Source: Phorcus lineatus (lineage: Eukaryota; Mollusca; Gastropoda; Trochida; Trochidae). Taken from it: a DNA stretch of 64,000 nt. Shown here piece by piece: positions 21,640-33,060 of the stretch; position 1 is the stretch's first letter; the number at the start of each line of letters is the position of its first letter. Location of the stretch: NCBI GenBank assembly GCA_921293015.1, contig OV121091.1, positions 35,510,839-35,574,838 on the forward strand, given 5' to 3'. A program made the position numbers and the translations under genes. The notes beneath the pieces are model-generated. The model had not been told where the DNA came from. It searched no databases and worked only from the letters and a program-made list of their open reading frames with translations.

Positions 21640-22916
21640 ATTAACATGGGAAAAATTTTCAAAATGCACTTAGAGACTTGCAACTTTTTTTAAACGATGC
21701 GCAATAGCATTGCAAGCAAAAAAGTCAATCATTGTAAATTCGTATCATGCATTGTTTGGCCGCCATATTGCTTTTTTTGACTTTCATAAAAATGCAAGAC
21801 CCCATGCGTCTTTGAGAATCTTCTTCTCTGAAGATACTTGCATCAAAGAGCTAAAACTCTCCAATTGTGTAGCTGTGGCATTGGGAATATCAGGGTGATT
21901 CAGATTTTGATGAAAGTCAAATATTTATTTCTCAGCAACCCTTCAAAGTCGGCCGATTTAGCTCATGTAAGCATGTTCAAAGGGAGATAACTCTAAAAGT
22001 TAGACTCACAATTGCTACATTTCTTCAGGAATATAAGACCAGTATGTGGACTTGACGAAACTGTTAAAACATCGATCGCGAACAGTCATTTTCGTTCACA
22101 ATAAACGATCAAAAACAGCAAAAAACTTTTGAAAAAAAATTAACATAGGGTAATTTTTCAAATTGCACTTAGAGACTTGAAACTTGATTTGAAAGAAGTG
22201 TAAGAACAATACAAACAAAAAAGTCAATCATGACGATTTCATAACTATTATAGTTATTTCGCATTTGCAACTTATTTGTTCCAGAAATTGCTCGTCAATA
22301 TTCGACAATTCTTGTTAACACGATTCAGCCCAAACCGCTAAAGCTATTACAGCCAAACTTGGCAGCTTGATAGAGCTTCATGAGAGGATGCCACAATAAG
22401 CTTTTGGGCTTAATCGGCTTAAGCGTTAAAGGCACAGTACGATCGAAAGTTCGAAAAATTAACATGGGTTATTTTTTCAAAATGCACTTAGAGACTTGCA
22501 ACTTGTTTTAAACGACAGGCAATTACATTTGGAGCAAAAAAGTAAACCATGGCAAATTCGTAGCATGAATAGTTTAGCCGCCATATTGCTTTTAGTGATT
22601 TTTGAGATGCATCTTAAAAAATCTTCTTCTCTGAAGATACTTGCATCTAAGAGCTCAAACTCTCCAATAATGTAGCTGAGACATTGGGAATTTCAGGGTG
22701 ATTCAGATTTTGATGTCAGTCAAATATTTTTTGCTCACCACTTCTTTGCAATAACCGGAGTATGCTTTGGAGATAAGGTCAGATGAAACTTGCTGCTGTA
22801 GATTAATGCAATCTCCAATCTTCATGAAAATTTCAGTGAAGCTGGCTAACATCGCTATGTTTGTACTGAATGTGCTTTTTATGCGCTGAATCCTTTTGTC
22901 GTCGCTTGCGACTATA

Positions 22917-22947
<31 letters not shown>

Positions 22948-23215
22948 CCACGATTCTTGTGAGCAAAATTCAGCCAAAACTAGCGACTCAATTACAACCA
23001 ATCTTTACAATCTTATAGCCCTTACCAAGACCTCGCGACATGAAACTTTTCAGCCAATTCGGACATTGCATTAAAGGCTCAGTACCATTCAAAATTTTCA
23101 AAATTAACATTGAAAATTTTTTTCAAAATTGACTTACAGACTTGAAACTTATTTCAAAAGATGCGCAATTAAATTGCAAGCAAAAAAGTAAATCATGGCG
23201 AATTCGTAAGTCACG
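21640..23215 (+). repeat. ~100-bp core block repeated inside the array
   Basis: A block with 'cacttagagacttg', 'gcaagcaaaaaagt' and a following cgaattcgta-like piece occurs at about 21640-21745, 22130-22235, 22457-22560 and 23098-23215. A fifth, decayed copy is at 27975-28075. Confidence 0.75.
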
Positions 23216-24530
23216 TGATTTCGGCGCCATCTTGAATTTTCACACTTTTTGCAAGTTCAAGACCCCATGCACATTTGAGGGATCACCACTCTGCTAATAC
23301 TTGCAGTAGAGATCCGATATTTACATGATAAGTAGTTAAAGCATTGGCCTATAACTACATTGTCTCAGAATCTAAAAATTCACAATACTTTTTCCACAGC
23401 GACCATTCCAATTTTCAAAAGTTTCAAAAATCGCAAACTTCAAGGGCAGATAACTCAAATACCTACCCGTCGAATTTCATGAATTTTGCATGAGAGGTAA
23501 ACATGATCGAGGTCATTAAGAATCAAGAATAAAATGGATCGCGAACAGTCATTTCAGTTCACACGAGGGAGTCAAAGTTTGCATCATACTATACGTCAAT
23601 TAAGTGCGTTAGCAAGGGTTAAATTGCAAACAATTGAAGGAAAACATCAATATTGAAGAACGGTCAAGACGTGTGACATGTCCAAATGCAGGTACATGCG
23701 CTCTTGCATGTGTGAAAGGGCAAAAGTTGACAGAAATACTCTACATTGCTCTTGTATCAAGTTTCTCTAAATGCGTTAGCAAGGGGTAATTTGAAAAGTT
23801 GAAGGAAAACTGTCAAGATATGCGACATGGGGCAAAGTTTGAGAGAAATACTCTTTGATGTCTTATAAACAAGCACGTAATCGACAGTCTACAGAGGGAC
23901 GAAATCGCTCTTTGGAGCAAAAGTCCGTACGACTGCACGTATGGTCGACGTGTGCGAGAAGACCAAAAGCATGCAAGTGCGTCAGTAACTGTCAAAATCT
24001 GATCAGACAGGCAGAGAAGCGAGCAAAAAAGCCTGCCTGACTGATCTGAGCTGACTGACTGACATAGTCTTGATTATTTATATATTATAAGACCCTCAAC
24101 CTATGTACCAGCATTCGGGAACTGTATTCCAGTGTCGGCAAACCACTTGAACTCGCTAAACTAAAACACTAGCCCTTTTTCAACTTTCAAACATATACTG
24201 CCTCCCCTCCACATACCCCTCACGTTGTGATGTTGTTTCTTTCTTGCCTCAACTGGCAGCAGGCCGTGTACATCGAGTAAACCTCACTTCCGCTCCTATG
24301 TCTCGCTACGTACTGAAAACGTATACAAAACGTCACTTTGCTTCAGAATACGGCCAAATCAACTGCAGTGTACTAAAGATGTCTTCAAAACGTTATCTTA
24401 ACTTGGAAAAGCAGCACTTAGTTTGCCCCCAAGAGCCACGGGTGCTCATATTTCGCTGAATCCTGTCATTGTCGTCGCTTTGCGACTATATTTTCTTTTG
24501 ATATTGCACGACACTTTTTGACTAAAAAAT

Positions 24531-25440
24531 ATCACCAATTCTGTTGTATGGAGCAGAAATTTGGGGAGCAAATTATTTTGAAGGTATTGAAAATGTCCAT
24601 ACATCTTATTTCAAAAGATTTTATCAGTCGTGAAATTTGCTTCTAATAAGGCCATACTTGGTGAAACAGGCCGCTATCAAATGCACATTGAAAGCCAATT
24701 GAGAGTTATCAAATTTCGGATTAAACTGATACGAATGCCAGAGTATAGGATACCGTATCAATGTTATCAAATCAAAATCGTGGGAAGCACACATGGGCTG
24801 CAGATGTGAGAAATATGTTATTCTCTAGTGGATTCTCCTATGTATGGATAAACCAAAATGTTGGTGACAAACATATATTTCTATCAATGTTCAAGCAACG
24901 TTTAAAAGACATATTTATTCAAAAGTGGGATGAATAACTTCACTCATCCGCCTTTCTGAATCATTATTCCCACTGTAAATCAGTGTTTGGGCCTGAAAAA
25001 TATATCACTGTTCTAAATGATAAATCTCTCTTGAGAAGTTTCTGTAAATATAGAATATCCCTACATGCTACCCTAAAGATAAACACTTGAGGATAGATAA
25101 TTTAACCTTGAAAGATTTGTCATGTTCATTCTGTTCTTCAGGTCAAACTGAAAATGAATTCCATATTCTGTTAGTTTGTGAAACTTTTTCCTAATGTAGA
25201 AACAAATTCTTGAAATGTAAAAATGTCAATCCACAAATGATGTACAATCTGCTTAATGCCTCTAATCCTGATGTTATTGAAAATGTTGCCAAATATATAA
25301 AACAATTGATGAATTTAATGAAATCGCATGTGCAATTCAACTTTAAGTCACGTGACTAATAAGTAAAAAACTCAACTGTACTATGGGCCACTGGGCCATA
25401 AATACTGAATAAACATGTCTGTCTGTCTGCCTGCCTGCTT
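24531..25440 (+). pseudogene. LINE C-terminal segment and 3' tail, after the insertion
   Basis: The frame resumes with 'LLYGAEIWGANYFEGIENVH', matching the region that follows the reverse transcriptase thumb in CR1/L2-like LINEs, then 'ASNKAILGETGRYQMHIE'. Many stops follow. The 3' end has 'gggccactgggccataaata' and a TGTC/TGCC microsatellite at 25416-25440. Confidence 0.82.
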
Positions 25441-26197
25441 CATTTTACAGCAGGATTCAAAAACTGCTCATCATATATTTCTGAAACTCTACGCAATGAT
25501 TTCGCAAGAAAATTTGATCACATGATTGCAAGTATGTATGTTTAGAAATATGGAAATCTAAATGCTCCACTACATTACGAATGTAGATCTCACCAGGCTC
25601 CGTTATGTGAGCCGTCAGGTTTGCCTCTGACATAATCCAAATCAGCCAAACAGCAAGGTCGCCCCGTAATCTATGGTGAGTTGCATTTCGCATGTACGCT
25701 TTTCAGATCTCAGAAACCCAAAACTTCCGAATGTTGTCGAACTGCCTAAATACCAGAATTAATGTATTTTATGTACATTCAATTTACCCTAGCTTGGTTT
25801 GTTGGACAAAAAAGTCAAATCGAATCAATGGAGTTATCTTTCGCAAAGCAAAACTGCATTCCTCAACGTTATCCTTTAGTAGACCGTATCAATCCAAATA
25901 CTTATTCTGGAAAAGTAACGTTGAATAAACGTTTCGTCTTTTAGTTTGTAGTTATCGTTGAATAATGTTAAATTCGTGAAACAAATTAACCATAAACATG
26001 CTGAAAAACATAAGCAAGCAAAACATGTACAAATACCAATACTAGGTTTCTTGATATATATTTATTAGTCATATGCGACGCACATATGCTAATGAGATGG
26101 ACTCTTGTTTCGTCAAAGACTGAAATGTTATAATTAAATCTGCTGGCTTAAGCGTGTTCACGGACGTATGCTAATAACTCTAACTTGTTCTGTGTAA
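25441..26197. other. unassigned DNA after the LINE
   Basis: 25448-25730 shares short blocks with 18440-18560. Otherwise nothing recognised. Confidence 0.4.
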
Positions 26198-26542
26198 AAT
26201 CAGAAGTTCATAAGAGTTTCAACTTCTACTCGCTTAATTAACTGCTAGTATGATAAAGGCTATATTTGAGATAAAATTGCTCCTTTTGGTTTTTCTCTGA
26301 TTGTAAATTAAATTGCAATATTATCTTTTCCTCTTTAGAATAATGATTTGATAGGGATGCTGCCCTTAACTCTGTGATACTTTGCTTTTATGTCCAAGGG
26401 TAGTGTCCAATGAGCTGTCCTCGCTTGTAATTTTCTTTCTTGTAATAAATTTATATAAATGAAAAAAAAAATCAAAAGTTTATAAGAGTTTCAACTTCTA
26501 CTTGCGGAATTACTTGCTAGCTCGATAAAGGCTATCAAGGGA
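26198..26542. repeat. ~72-bp direct repeat flanking a poly(A)-ended segment
   Basis: 26198-26270 and 26470-26542 share 'ataagagtttcaacttctac' and 'gataaaggctat'. The segment between ends 'aataaatttatataaatg' followed by a run of A, which resembles a retrocopied 3' end. The repeats are too long and diverged to be simple target duplications. Confidence 0.5.
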
Positions 26543-27205
26543 CGCGCATTATGAATGCTTGATGGTAACTGAGGTCAATCTGAAGCAAAGGTTAAGCTGA
26601 CGGCTTGTGTAAGGGAGTCTAGTGAGATCTATAATCTGCGTAACGTAGTGCAGCAATGTTAGATTTTATTTAAATGAGATTGGAATTATTGCAGACAGGT
26701 GGGATATGTCATCTATGGATGACTTTTGTACTTTCTTAGTGACTAATTAAGATCATGGTCAACCGAAAATGTTTTAATGTTGGAAACAATCATTTCTTCA
26801 TTATTCTGTATGAATTACTTACAGTTATAGAAAGCAAATCGACAATATAATACCACACGTCTTAATGTGTAGAAAAAAGACCATTTATCAAATGCTTGAG
26901 AAATCAGAACACAAAGGTTAATAGTAGTTACTCGGAAAAGCATGCGTAAAACGTCATATGTGCAGATACAACTGTTGACAAGGCAATTAACAATAACCGT
27001 ATTTCCTCAAATTGAGGAGGGGTCTCGAATAGATTGCCTAGGGTAATACGGCTGTAGCTTTCATCAAACATTTACTTATTATATAAGTTCCCAGAATTGA
27101 CAGCAAATATTCGATCTTAATTCTTTGAATCGAAATTAAGCCATTAAAATTGTATGATTCTGAAGTTTTGTGTTTCATGATATATCCGGTTTTAGAATCA
27201 TTTTA
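26543..27205. other. unassigned DNA
   Basis: Nothing recognised. Confidence 0.4.
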
Positions 27206-27279
27206 TAACAATTATTTTGAGTTTATGTAAAGGGTTAGCAAGTAACAATTATTTTGAGTTTATGAAAAGGGTTAGCAAG
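27206..27279. repeat. 37-bp tandem duplication
   Basis: 27206-27242 and 27243-27279 differ at one position. Confidence 0.9.
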
Positions 27280-27974
27280 TATAGTTCCAGTAATGGTATT
27301 TGGCAGAGCGGGCTAGATATTAGTCAAATGTTGATTATCATGTTAAATGTGTAAAATATTGCTGAAAAAAGGATTTAAGATAGTAGGTACCCTAGGCATA
27401 TGTATATATGATGAAAAGATGAGATGAATCTGGCAGAACACAGTGGTCAAGTTATGTAAAGCAATTAATTTAAAGGTATTTTGCTGGCATGTGGTATATG
27501 TAGATGTTATACACCTTTTGTAAGTCTGCCTGTTTTATATTTTTTTAAAAAGAACACAAACCAATTATATTCTTTGTGTACCCAACTTTGCATTCATTTA
27601 AATTCCTTGTTACTAGTAAAGATCGTGAAATTATTTCAAATGAAGCAAAGTATATTAAACATTGCTTTTCTTTTTGCAAAACTTTCTTTATAGATAGATG
27701 TGTTGAATAGATATATAAATTGGCCGATGGCCTAATACCCGATTAAATTATATCATGTTAAATTGGCCTTGACTCTCATAAACGTCGTTTGGACGCCTGG
27801 TCTCGAATTGACAACGATTGATAAGATGACTAATTAATTCTCTCGTATTCTAAGACATAATTTGGTTTTTCTGTTACAGCGATGGTACACCATACGGTAA
27901 TATGTCCACGTTCATTTGTGAAATGTAATGTCAGATAAGTTATACAAGTTTAAACAAAAGTGCGATATCTAACT
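27280..27974. other. unassigned DNA
   Basis: AT-rich; nothing recognised. Confidence 0.4.
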
Positions 27975-28075
27975 TGGTGAAAATTGCATTTGGAAACTTG
28001 CAACTATTCAAAACGATGCGCTACAAGCAAAAGGATACAATATGGCGAATTCGTAGGTCACATTGTTTCGGTTTT
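27975..28075 (+). repeat. decayed copy of the rolling-circle-like core block
   Basis: 'gaaacttgcaac' ... 'acgatgcgctacaagcaaaa' ... 'atggcgaattcgtaggtcac' follows the order of the core block at 23098-23215. Confidence 0.6.
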
Positions 28076-29794
28076 ATATTCAGACTATGCACATTTTCTG
28101 TCACATTGGTAACTTCAAAAGAAGATATTGTGTTACATTTCTGATTTTATAACTTTTAAGGGTAGCTGCATCGTTCAAGGCCACTAAATTTTCAATAAAA
28201 TCTCACTTATTGATTTGTGCTGAATTTATAGCATTTAATACTTTCAAGGGGAAATGAGTATGTTGCTGGGATCAAATATGGCAAACTTCATAAATGGTGT
28301 TATTTCATCGACAATTATTGGTTGTTTCTGAAATTAACATCTCAATGCTTATCAGTTAGCATAGTGACAATAAACAGGAATAAAGTAAAGATATATTATC
28401 GAAAACAATGGCGCGTGCCAATGACTCAAATGTAATTTAGGATATTTAATTATGCTGCACACAACATCAAATATAGATTGATATTGCTTAGTAGGCCATT
28501 TAACTAATATATATGTAAATGGGACGCTGAATTTCGACTTCTTAACATTTTTATGGCCGTTTTTAATTGACTTTGAAAACAAGAAAATGACATGATTATG
28601 GCATGTCAGAGACAAAGATGTAACTTAACTATTATATGATATTTTGGCTCTATTAAAGCCACATATAAAATTCTTGAGACACACTCTGTGTCACTCTAAC
28701 GAATCGACAGTATCGTTGTGTTTGCAGTTAACCATCTTCTTTGTAATGTAATGTTTCCTCGACGATATTGATAATGAAATTAAACAAAGTACTATGTGAT
28801 ATAAATTTCAATGAATTAAGGGGCTATCTTTAAAAATTTAAAAACACTGTAGCTTTTCTTTTCTTTTTGTCTACTTAATAGATATTTATTCATGCAAAAT
28901 AATTTTTCAAAAGCCTGATTACAGTATTCGTTTTTGTAGAATCGGGTATCACGTATCTTACGAAATCTGAATGTAGTCATTTTAATGTTTTGTAATTGCT
29001 TAAATTTAATTTTCTTTTCGTGATATCCCTTTTACTGCTACAGTTTTTTAAAAGGTCAATCCAATAATCATAACCGTCATTTTTAATAGTATAAACTGAC
29101 AGACAGAATCTTGAGTTTTGAAATAAGTGGGATTTTTTTGTCAAATTGAACGAATCAGTGACATTCACTCGATCAGCAATAATGTTTTAGGACAAGGGTA
29201 TCTCGTGATAGTCTCCAACATAAATTCATTTTGACTAAATCAGACTTTACGTCCCTATCCACTTGGAATTTATTAAACGATCGGTATTTGTTTAACTGAG
29301 TCAACACGGACAAAATTTCCCTCGACGATTTAGTGTGTGTGTTAACGGTTTTTCGAAATTGCTGTTGAATGAAATGTCACGAAATCAAACATACCAGTAA
29401 ACGTTATCAAATATGAACGACTGATTAGAACGTGCTACAATTAACAGGGCGTGTTAAAAGTTTACATGGATATATATTTACAGGCACCAGCAGAATGTCA
29501 GGAAAGGATGTATGGGAAGTAGTCCAAATCAACCATTCTTATCCATAAATCTTCTTCATGGCTACAAATTTATACACTACCTATAACGGATTTGAATACC
29601 CATCGAATACAGAAAACTTATGGGTAACACAGGAATTCTATATCAGAAATTGTGTTAATGTGTTCTTTATATATATTATATACTGTTTAGTGTACTAATT
29701 GGTTTTAGATGTACCGAATGTTTATATATGTACTAAATCGCTTATAAAAAATGTATTCGTATAGGTTTAGGGAATGACGTTACATCTCTTTTTG
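28076..29794. other. unassigned AT-rich DNA
   Basis: No gene or repeat pair recognised. Confidence 0.45.
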
Positions 29795-30203
29795 TAGAAG
29801 AAACCGCTCCAACAGAAATCACTAAAGCTATATTTTGAATCCAATTCTCATCTATCAAGTTGCAATATTATTCGGTCCTTATTTATGTTTTTTTGGCACA
29901 TGCGGTGGTCACGGTGGGCTTTGGTGTGGTCTGATATGGCGGATTTTGAATCTTTCTTCTGTACAGAGGTTTGGTGTCCTTTAATTCTTAGTTGGAGGAG
30001 GCGGGAAGTTTAACCAATATAACTTTCTCCACAATCACAAGGAATGTGGTAGGGTCTTCGTTCCCGTTTGATGTTGGTTTACCGTTGACATGGAGTAAGT
30101 TCTGGATTGATTTACCCTTTTTGAAGACGACATCTATGTTGGCTTGTTGTTTGAGAAGGCGGCGGATGTGATGGTTGACTGAAGTTATTTTAATGAAAAT
30201 CAT
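29795..30203 (-). pseudogene. Penelope-like element: C-terminal linker and GIY-YIG endonuclease remnant
   Basis: On the minus strand the first part reads 'IRRLLKQQANIDVVFKKGKS', the connector that precedes the nuclease in Penelope-like elements. After a frameshift it reads 'YHIPCDCGESYIG', the GIY-YIG core, a stop where a Glu-Thr pair is expected, then 'QLRIKGHQTSVQKKDSKSAI' and 'SDHTKAH'. These elements pair a reverse transcriptase with this nuclease. The reverse transcriptase part was not recognised upstream (30204-31890), so the copy is truncated and dead. Confidence 0.78.
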
Positions 30204-31891
30204 TTTATTGCTTACTTTCTTTTCTGGGAATCAAATCGCAACCTTAATGTACATTACTACTTATCATTTTACGTTTGAATTGAACAGCTTTTCCGTTACA
30301 AATGGAGTTAAAACGTTTTTCACGGTACTTTCACCTGGATTTTGAAGAATTGTGACGACGTGTTTTAATCCAGGCAGGATAAAAAAATTAAACTATTGTT
30401 GTACCAAGATTTCTTCCAAGCCACTCGTTCATGTTTATCTTAATCATCCTAATAATTTCCCTGTACCACCACTGTCAAATAGTGTATGAAATTGTGCCAA
30501 GGATAGCTCAATCTGTTTTGACCAGTCCACAAACATTTCATATTTTCTTTTTCGAATGATTTAAGGAACAGCTGCTTACTTGTATTTATTTTAAGATCCA
30601 AGAACATGGTTTGATGCCTGTAAAGTCACTTGAATGCATGTTTCAGTCCCATCTGCAAAGCATTTGGCCAAAGTGTGAAAAACCTCAACAAAATTTTGAA
30701 TAAATAGCCACTATAGTGACTAAAAAGACTTTTCTGTCATCAGCAAAAATAGACCAGGAATTTCCATACCTTCTGCTTACTTAATGACGTCGTTAACCTG
30801 CATGATAAACTTCCCGAATTACCTATTGGACAGAAACCTTGTCAATCCTCATTTACTAAAACTCCTTTATATTCGGTTTTCAATTGTAGCTGATGCTATT
30901 TCATACAGTACCTTCAATTGACAAATGGGCGTCCAATTCTAAAAAAACTGTTTCGGTTTCTTCTTTATTAGGGATACAGGTTAATAAAATCGTTTCTGAC
31001 TAAGAACTTGAAAAAACCTTATACGCCGAAACAGGTAAGAATGGAGATCCACGGGATTTTGAAAAATTCTTCTGTAAAACCCTGTGGGACCGGAACTTTT
31101 CGGTTTTCATATTTAAAAGGTATTTCAAAACCTCGTAAGACTTTATTCCCTTTCGCAAATATCTTTGTCGGACTTACTGTCAGTGAGTTTTAGGATCTCG
31201 GTTTCGAAATCGTTTTTCTGAAACATTTGGCGAAGAGTTCTGTTTTGTATAAATGCTTCATAATAACATTAAATATTTCTTTTCTGTTCTATATGTTGTT
31301 TTGTTTCTTCTTCGATATAGACCTGCTATATAGTCTTTTTCCATTTCCGTTTCCTCCTTGTTCTCCCCATTAACGTTTGAACCATATTATCATATAAGAT
31401 GTGTATTATTTATTTTCTTTTGATATATCTTACTTCTTTATTGTGACATGACTCTTGTCTTAATTTTCATTAAGTATTTGTAATATTTTATTCAGTTATT
31501 GTTATTTATAAAACCTCTTCAAATGATGAGAAAAATTTCAAAGAAAAGTGTATTATTGTTCTAAACAATGCATTTCATATCATCTGTCGCTGTTTGTTAT
31601 TGTTTTGGGTTTGTTTGGTTTTTTGTTTTATTTTGTTTTTTGTTTTGTTGGTCGTTTTAACTATATAGTTATCTTTTTAACTAAACTTTTTAAATACTTT
31701 AGTGATTATAATTGAATAAGTCTATGTCAGAGTTCTCTAAAAGGTTATTATCATCACACAGAGCAAAAAATTGTCAGAATCGACTTTCAGAAAAGGAAGA
31801 ACTGTTGTATTAGACCCGTGCAAAGCTATTGAAGTAAATGTCTTCTATATCTAGTTCTTTGCCTAGAATCTTAAAATCAACTTGTAAAATT
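30204..31891. other. unassigned DNA, possibly decayed Penelope-like sequence
   Basis: This is where the reverse transcriptase of the element at 29795-30203 should lie, but no RT motif could be read. Confidence 0.35.
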
Positions 31892-32167
31892 AAATGTGTT
31901 ATATACGCCATGAGCATTAATGGCGACGTCTTCCTCGGGCAGTGTCCGCTAACGTTCTACGATCCGTGAGGAGACGTTGTGTGTCTGTACGAGACGCGGG
32001 AAACGTTACTGATCACCTCAGATCGATTCTCTTCATTCTGTGAAATTCATTTGGGAGGGTATACACACGTCAGTAACGTTATTGACGTTGAAGACAAACG
32101 TGATTATGTGTTTCTGTCTTTTGATCATAACCAATTGATCTTTGCACTACATATACCAATGCAATAA
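31892..32167 (+). pseudogene. NHL/TRIM-like beta-propeller fragment with one in-frame stop
   Basis: One frame runs from about 31892 to TAA at 32165-32167, broken only by TGA at 31967-31969. It reads 'MSINGDVFLGQCPLTFYDP' before the stop and 'CEIHLGGYTHVSNVIDVEDK' after it. The pattern 'NGDVF.G......YDP.G..V' and 'IDV' recalls repeat blades of TRIM-NHL-type proteins, which are very abundant in molluscs. This is pattern recognition, not alignment. It is probably a pseudogene piece; a single exon with a stop recoded by sequencing error is possible. Confidence 0.4.
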
Positions 32168-33060
32168 TTGAAAATATCCAAACTTTTGTTTCCAGAGAAA
32201 TTAAGTGTTAAGTTTTCATTTTTGCTCAGTTTACATTTATATCGGTACCTTTTGGGTTTTCAACTTCTTATTTTGGCCGTTTCAACAGAAATGTAAATTA
32301 AAATTTGTTTCAGGACCAGAACACAGAAGGTGGTAGGTATGGATCATAGAATTGATATATTGAACAATAATCATCTAGAGTGGTGCCTTTTGGTGTTTTT
32401 CAACGTTTACCAATGCAATAATTGAAAATATCCAAACTTTTGTTTCCAGAGAAATTAAGTGTCATTTTTTCATTTTTGCTCAGTTTACATTTATATCGGT
32501 ACCTTTTGGGTTTTCAACTTCTTATTGTGGCCGTTTCAACGGAAATGTAAATTAAAATTTGTTTCAGGACCAGAACACAGAGGGTGGTAGGTATGGATCA
32601 TAGAATTGATATATTGAACAATAATCATCTAGAGTGGTGCCTTTTGGTGTTTTTCAACGTTTTCATAACTTATATTTTGACCTTTTCCATGGAAATGTAA
32701 CAATGTAGCAATTCCAGACCTGTATCTTGAAACTAAAAGACATAGCGAAGTGAAACTTGGTATATCTGACAATAATCATGTGTAATGGTGCCTTCGGGGT
32801 TTTCAACTTCTTCATACATTTGTTTTTGCTTTATTCAATGGAAATACAACTTAGAATTTGACCTAAAAAAAACCAATTAGGCCTAGCTCAATAAAACTTG
32901 TTAAAAGGAACAGTTTGATGTGTTTTGGTGCCTTTTCGGGTTTTAACTTCTTCTTCTTTGTTTATGTTTTGTGTTTTCCAAGGTAATACAACTCGAATAC
33001 AATTCGAAAAGAAGGCTTAACTCAATATTTTTTTTCGAAGTCTTCAGACCCTTTTTATTG
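32152..33060. repeat. ~140-bp satellite-like tandem array, about six units
   Basis: A 'gtrccttttgggttttcaac' block recurs at 32245, 32383, 32499, 32637, 32788 and 32928. The first two units are duplicated as a 254-bp block with few changes, and later units are more diverged. Fading traces continue to about 33060. Confidence 0.85.

Larger units (their letters stand above)
21343..24495 (+). mobile_element. head-to-tail array of rolling-circle-like (Helentron/DINE-type) non-autonomous elements
   Basis: Two long units (about 21439-22920 and 22921-24495) each start with a (TTA)n tract and 'ttccacgattcttgt'. Each ends with GCTGAATCC followed by a small hairpin (GTCGC-TT-GCGAC at 22901-22912; GTCGC-TTT-GCGAC at 24474-24486) and 'tatatttt'. 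An inverted sub-terminal GATTCAGC (21504-21511; AATTCAGC in the second unit) pairs with the 3' GCTGAATC. Such sub-terminal inverted repeats plus a 3' hairpin and TT-rich joins are typical of Helentron-derived DINE-like elements. No Rep/helicase gene is present, and the class call is inference. The array sits inside the LINE. Confidence 0.6.
18602..25440 (+). mobile_element. decayed LINE retrotransposon split by a later insertion
   Basis: Endonuclease (18602-19930), reverse transcriptase (19976-21240) and C-terminal segment (24531-25330) follow in order on one strand. The 3' tail ends '...tgaataaacatgtctg' with a short TCTG/CCTG microsatellite. The first part of the endonuclease is missing, so the copy is 5'-truncated. 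Several stops and frameshifts are present. The gap 21343-24495 is a younger array. The motifs suggest the CR1/L2/jockey side of the LINE tree; the exact clade needs alignment. Confidence 0.85.

Noticed and set aside
23855-24040. 61-codon basic frame inside the rolling-circle-like array
   Set aside because: No recognisable domain and not preserved in the other unit of the array.
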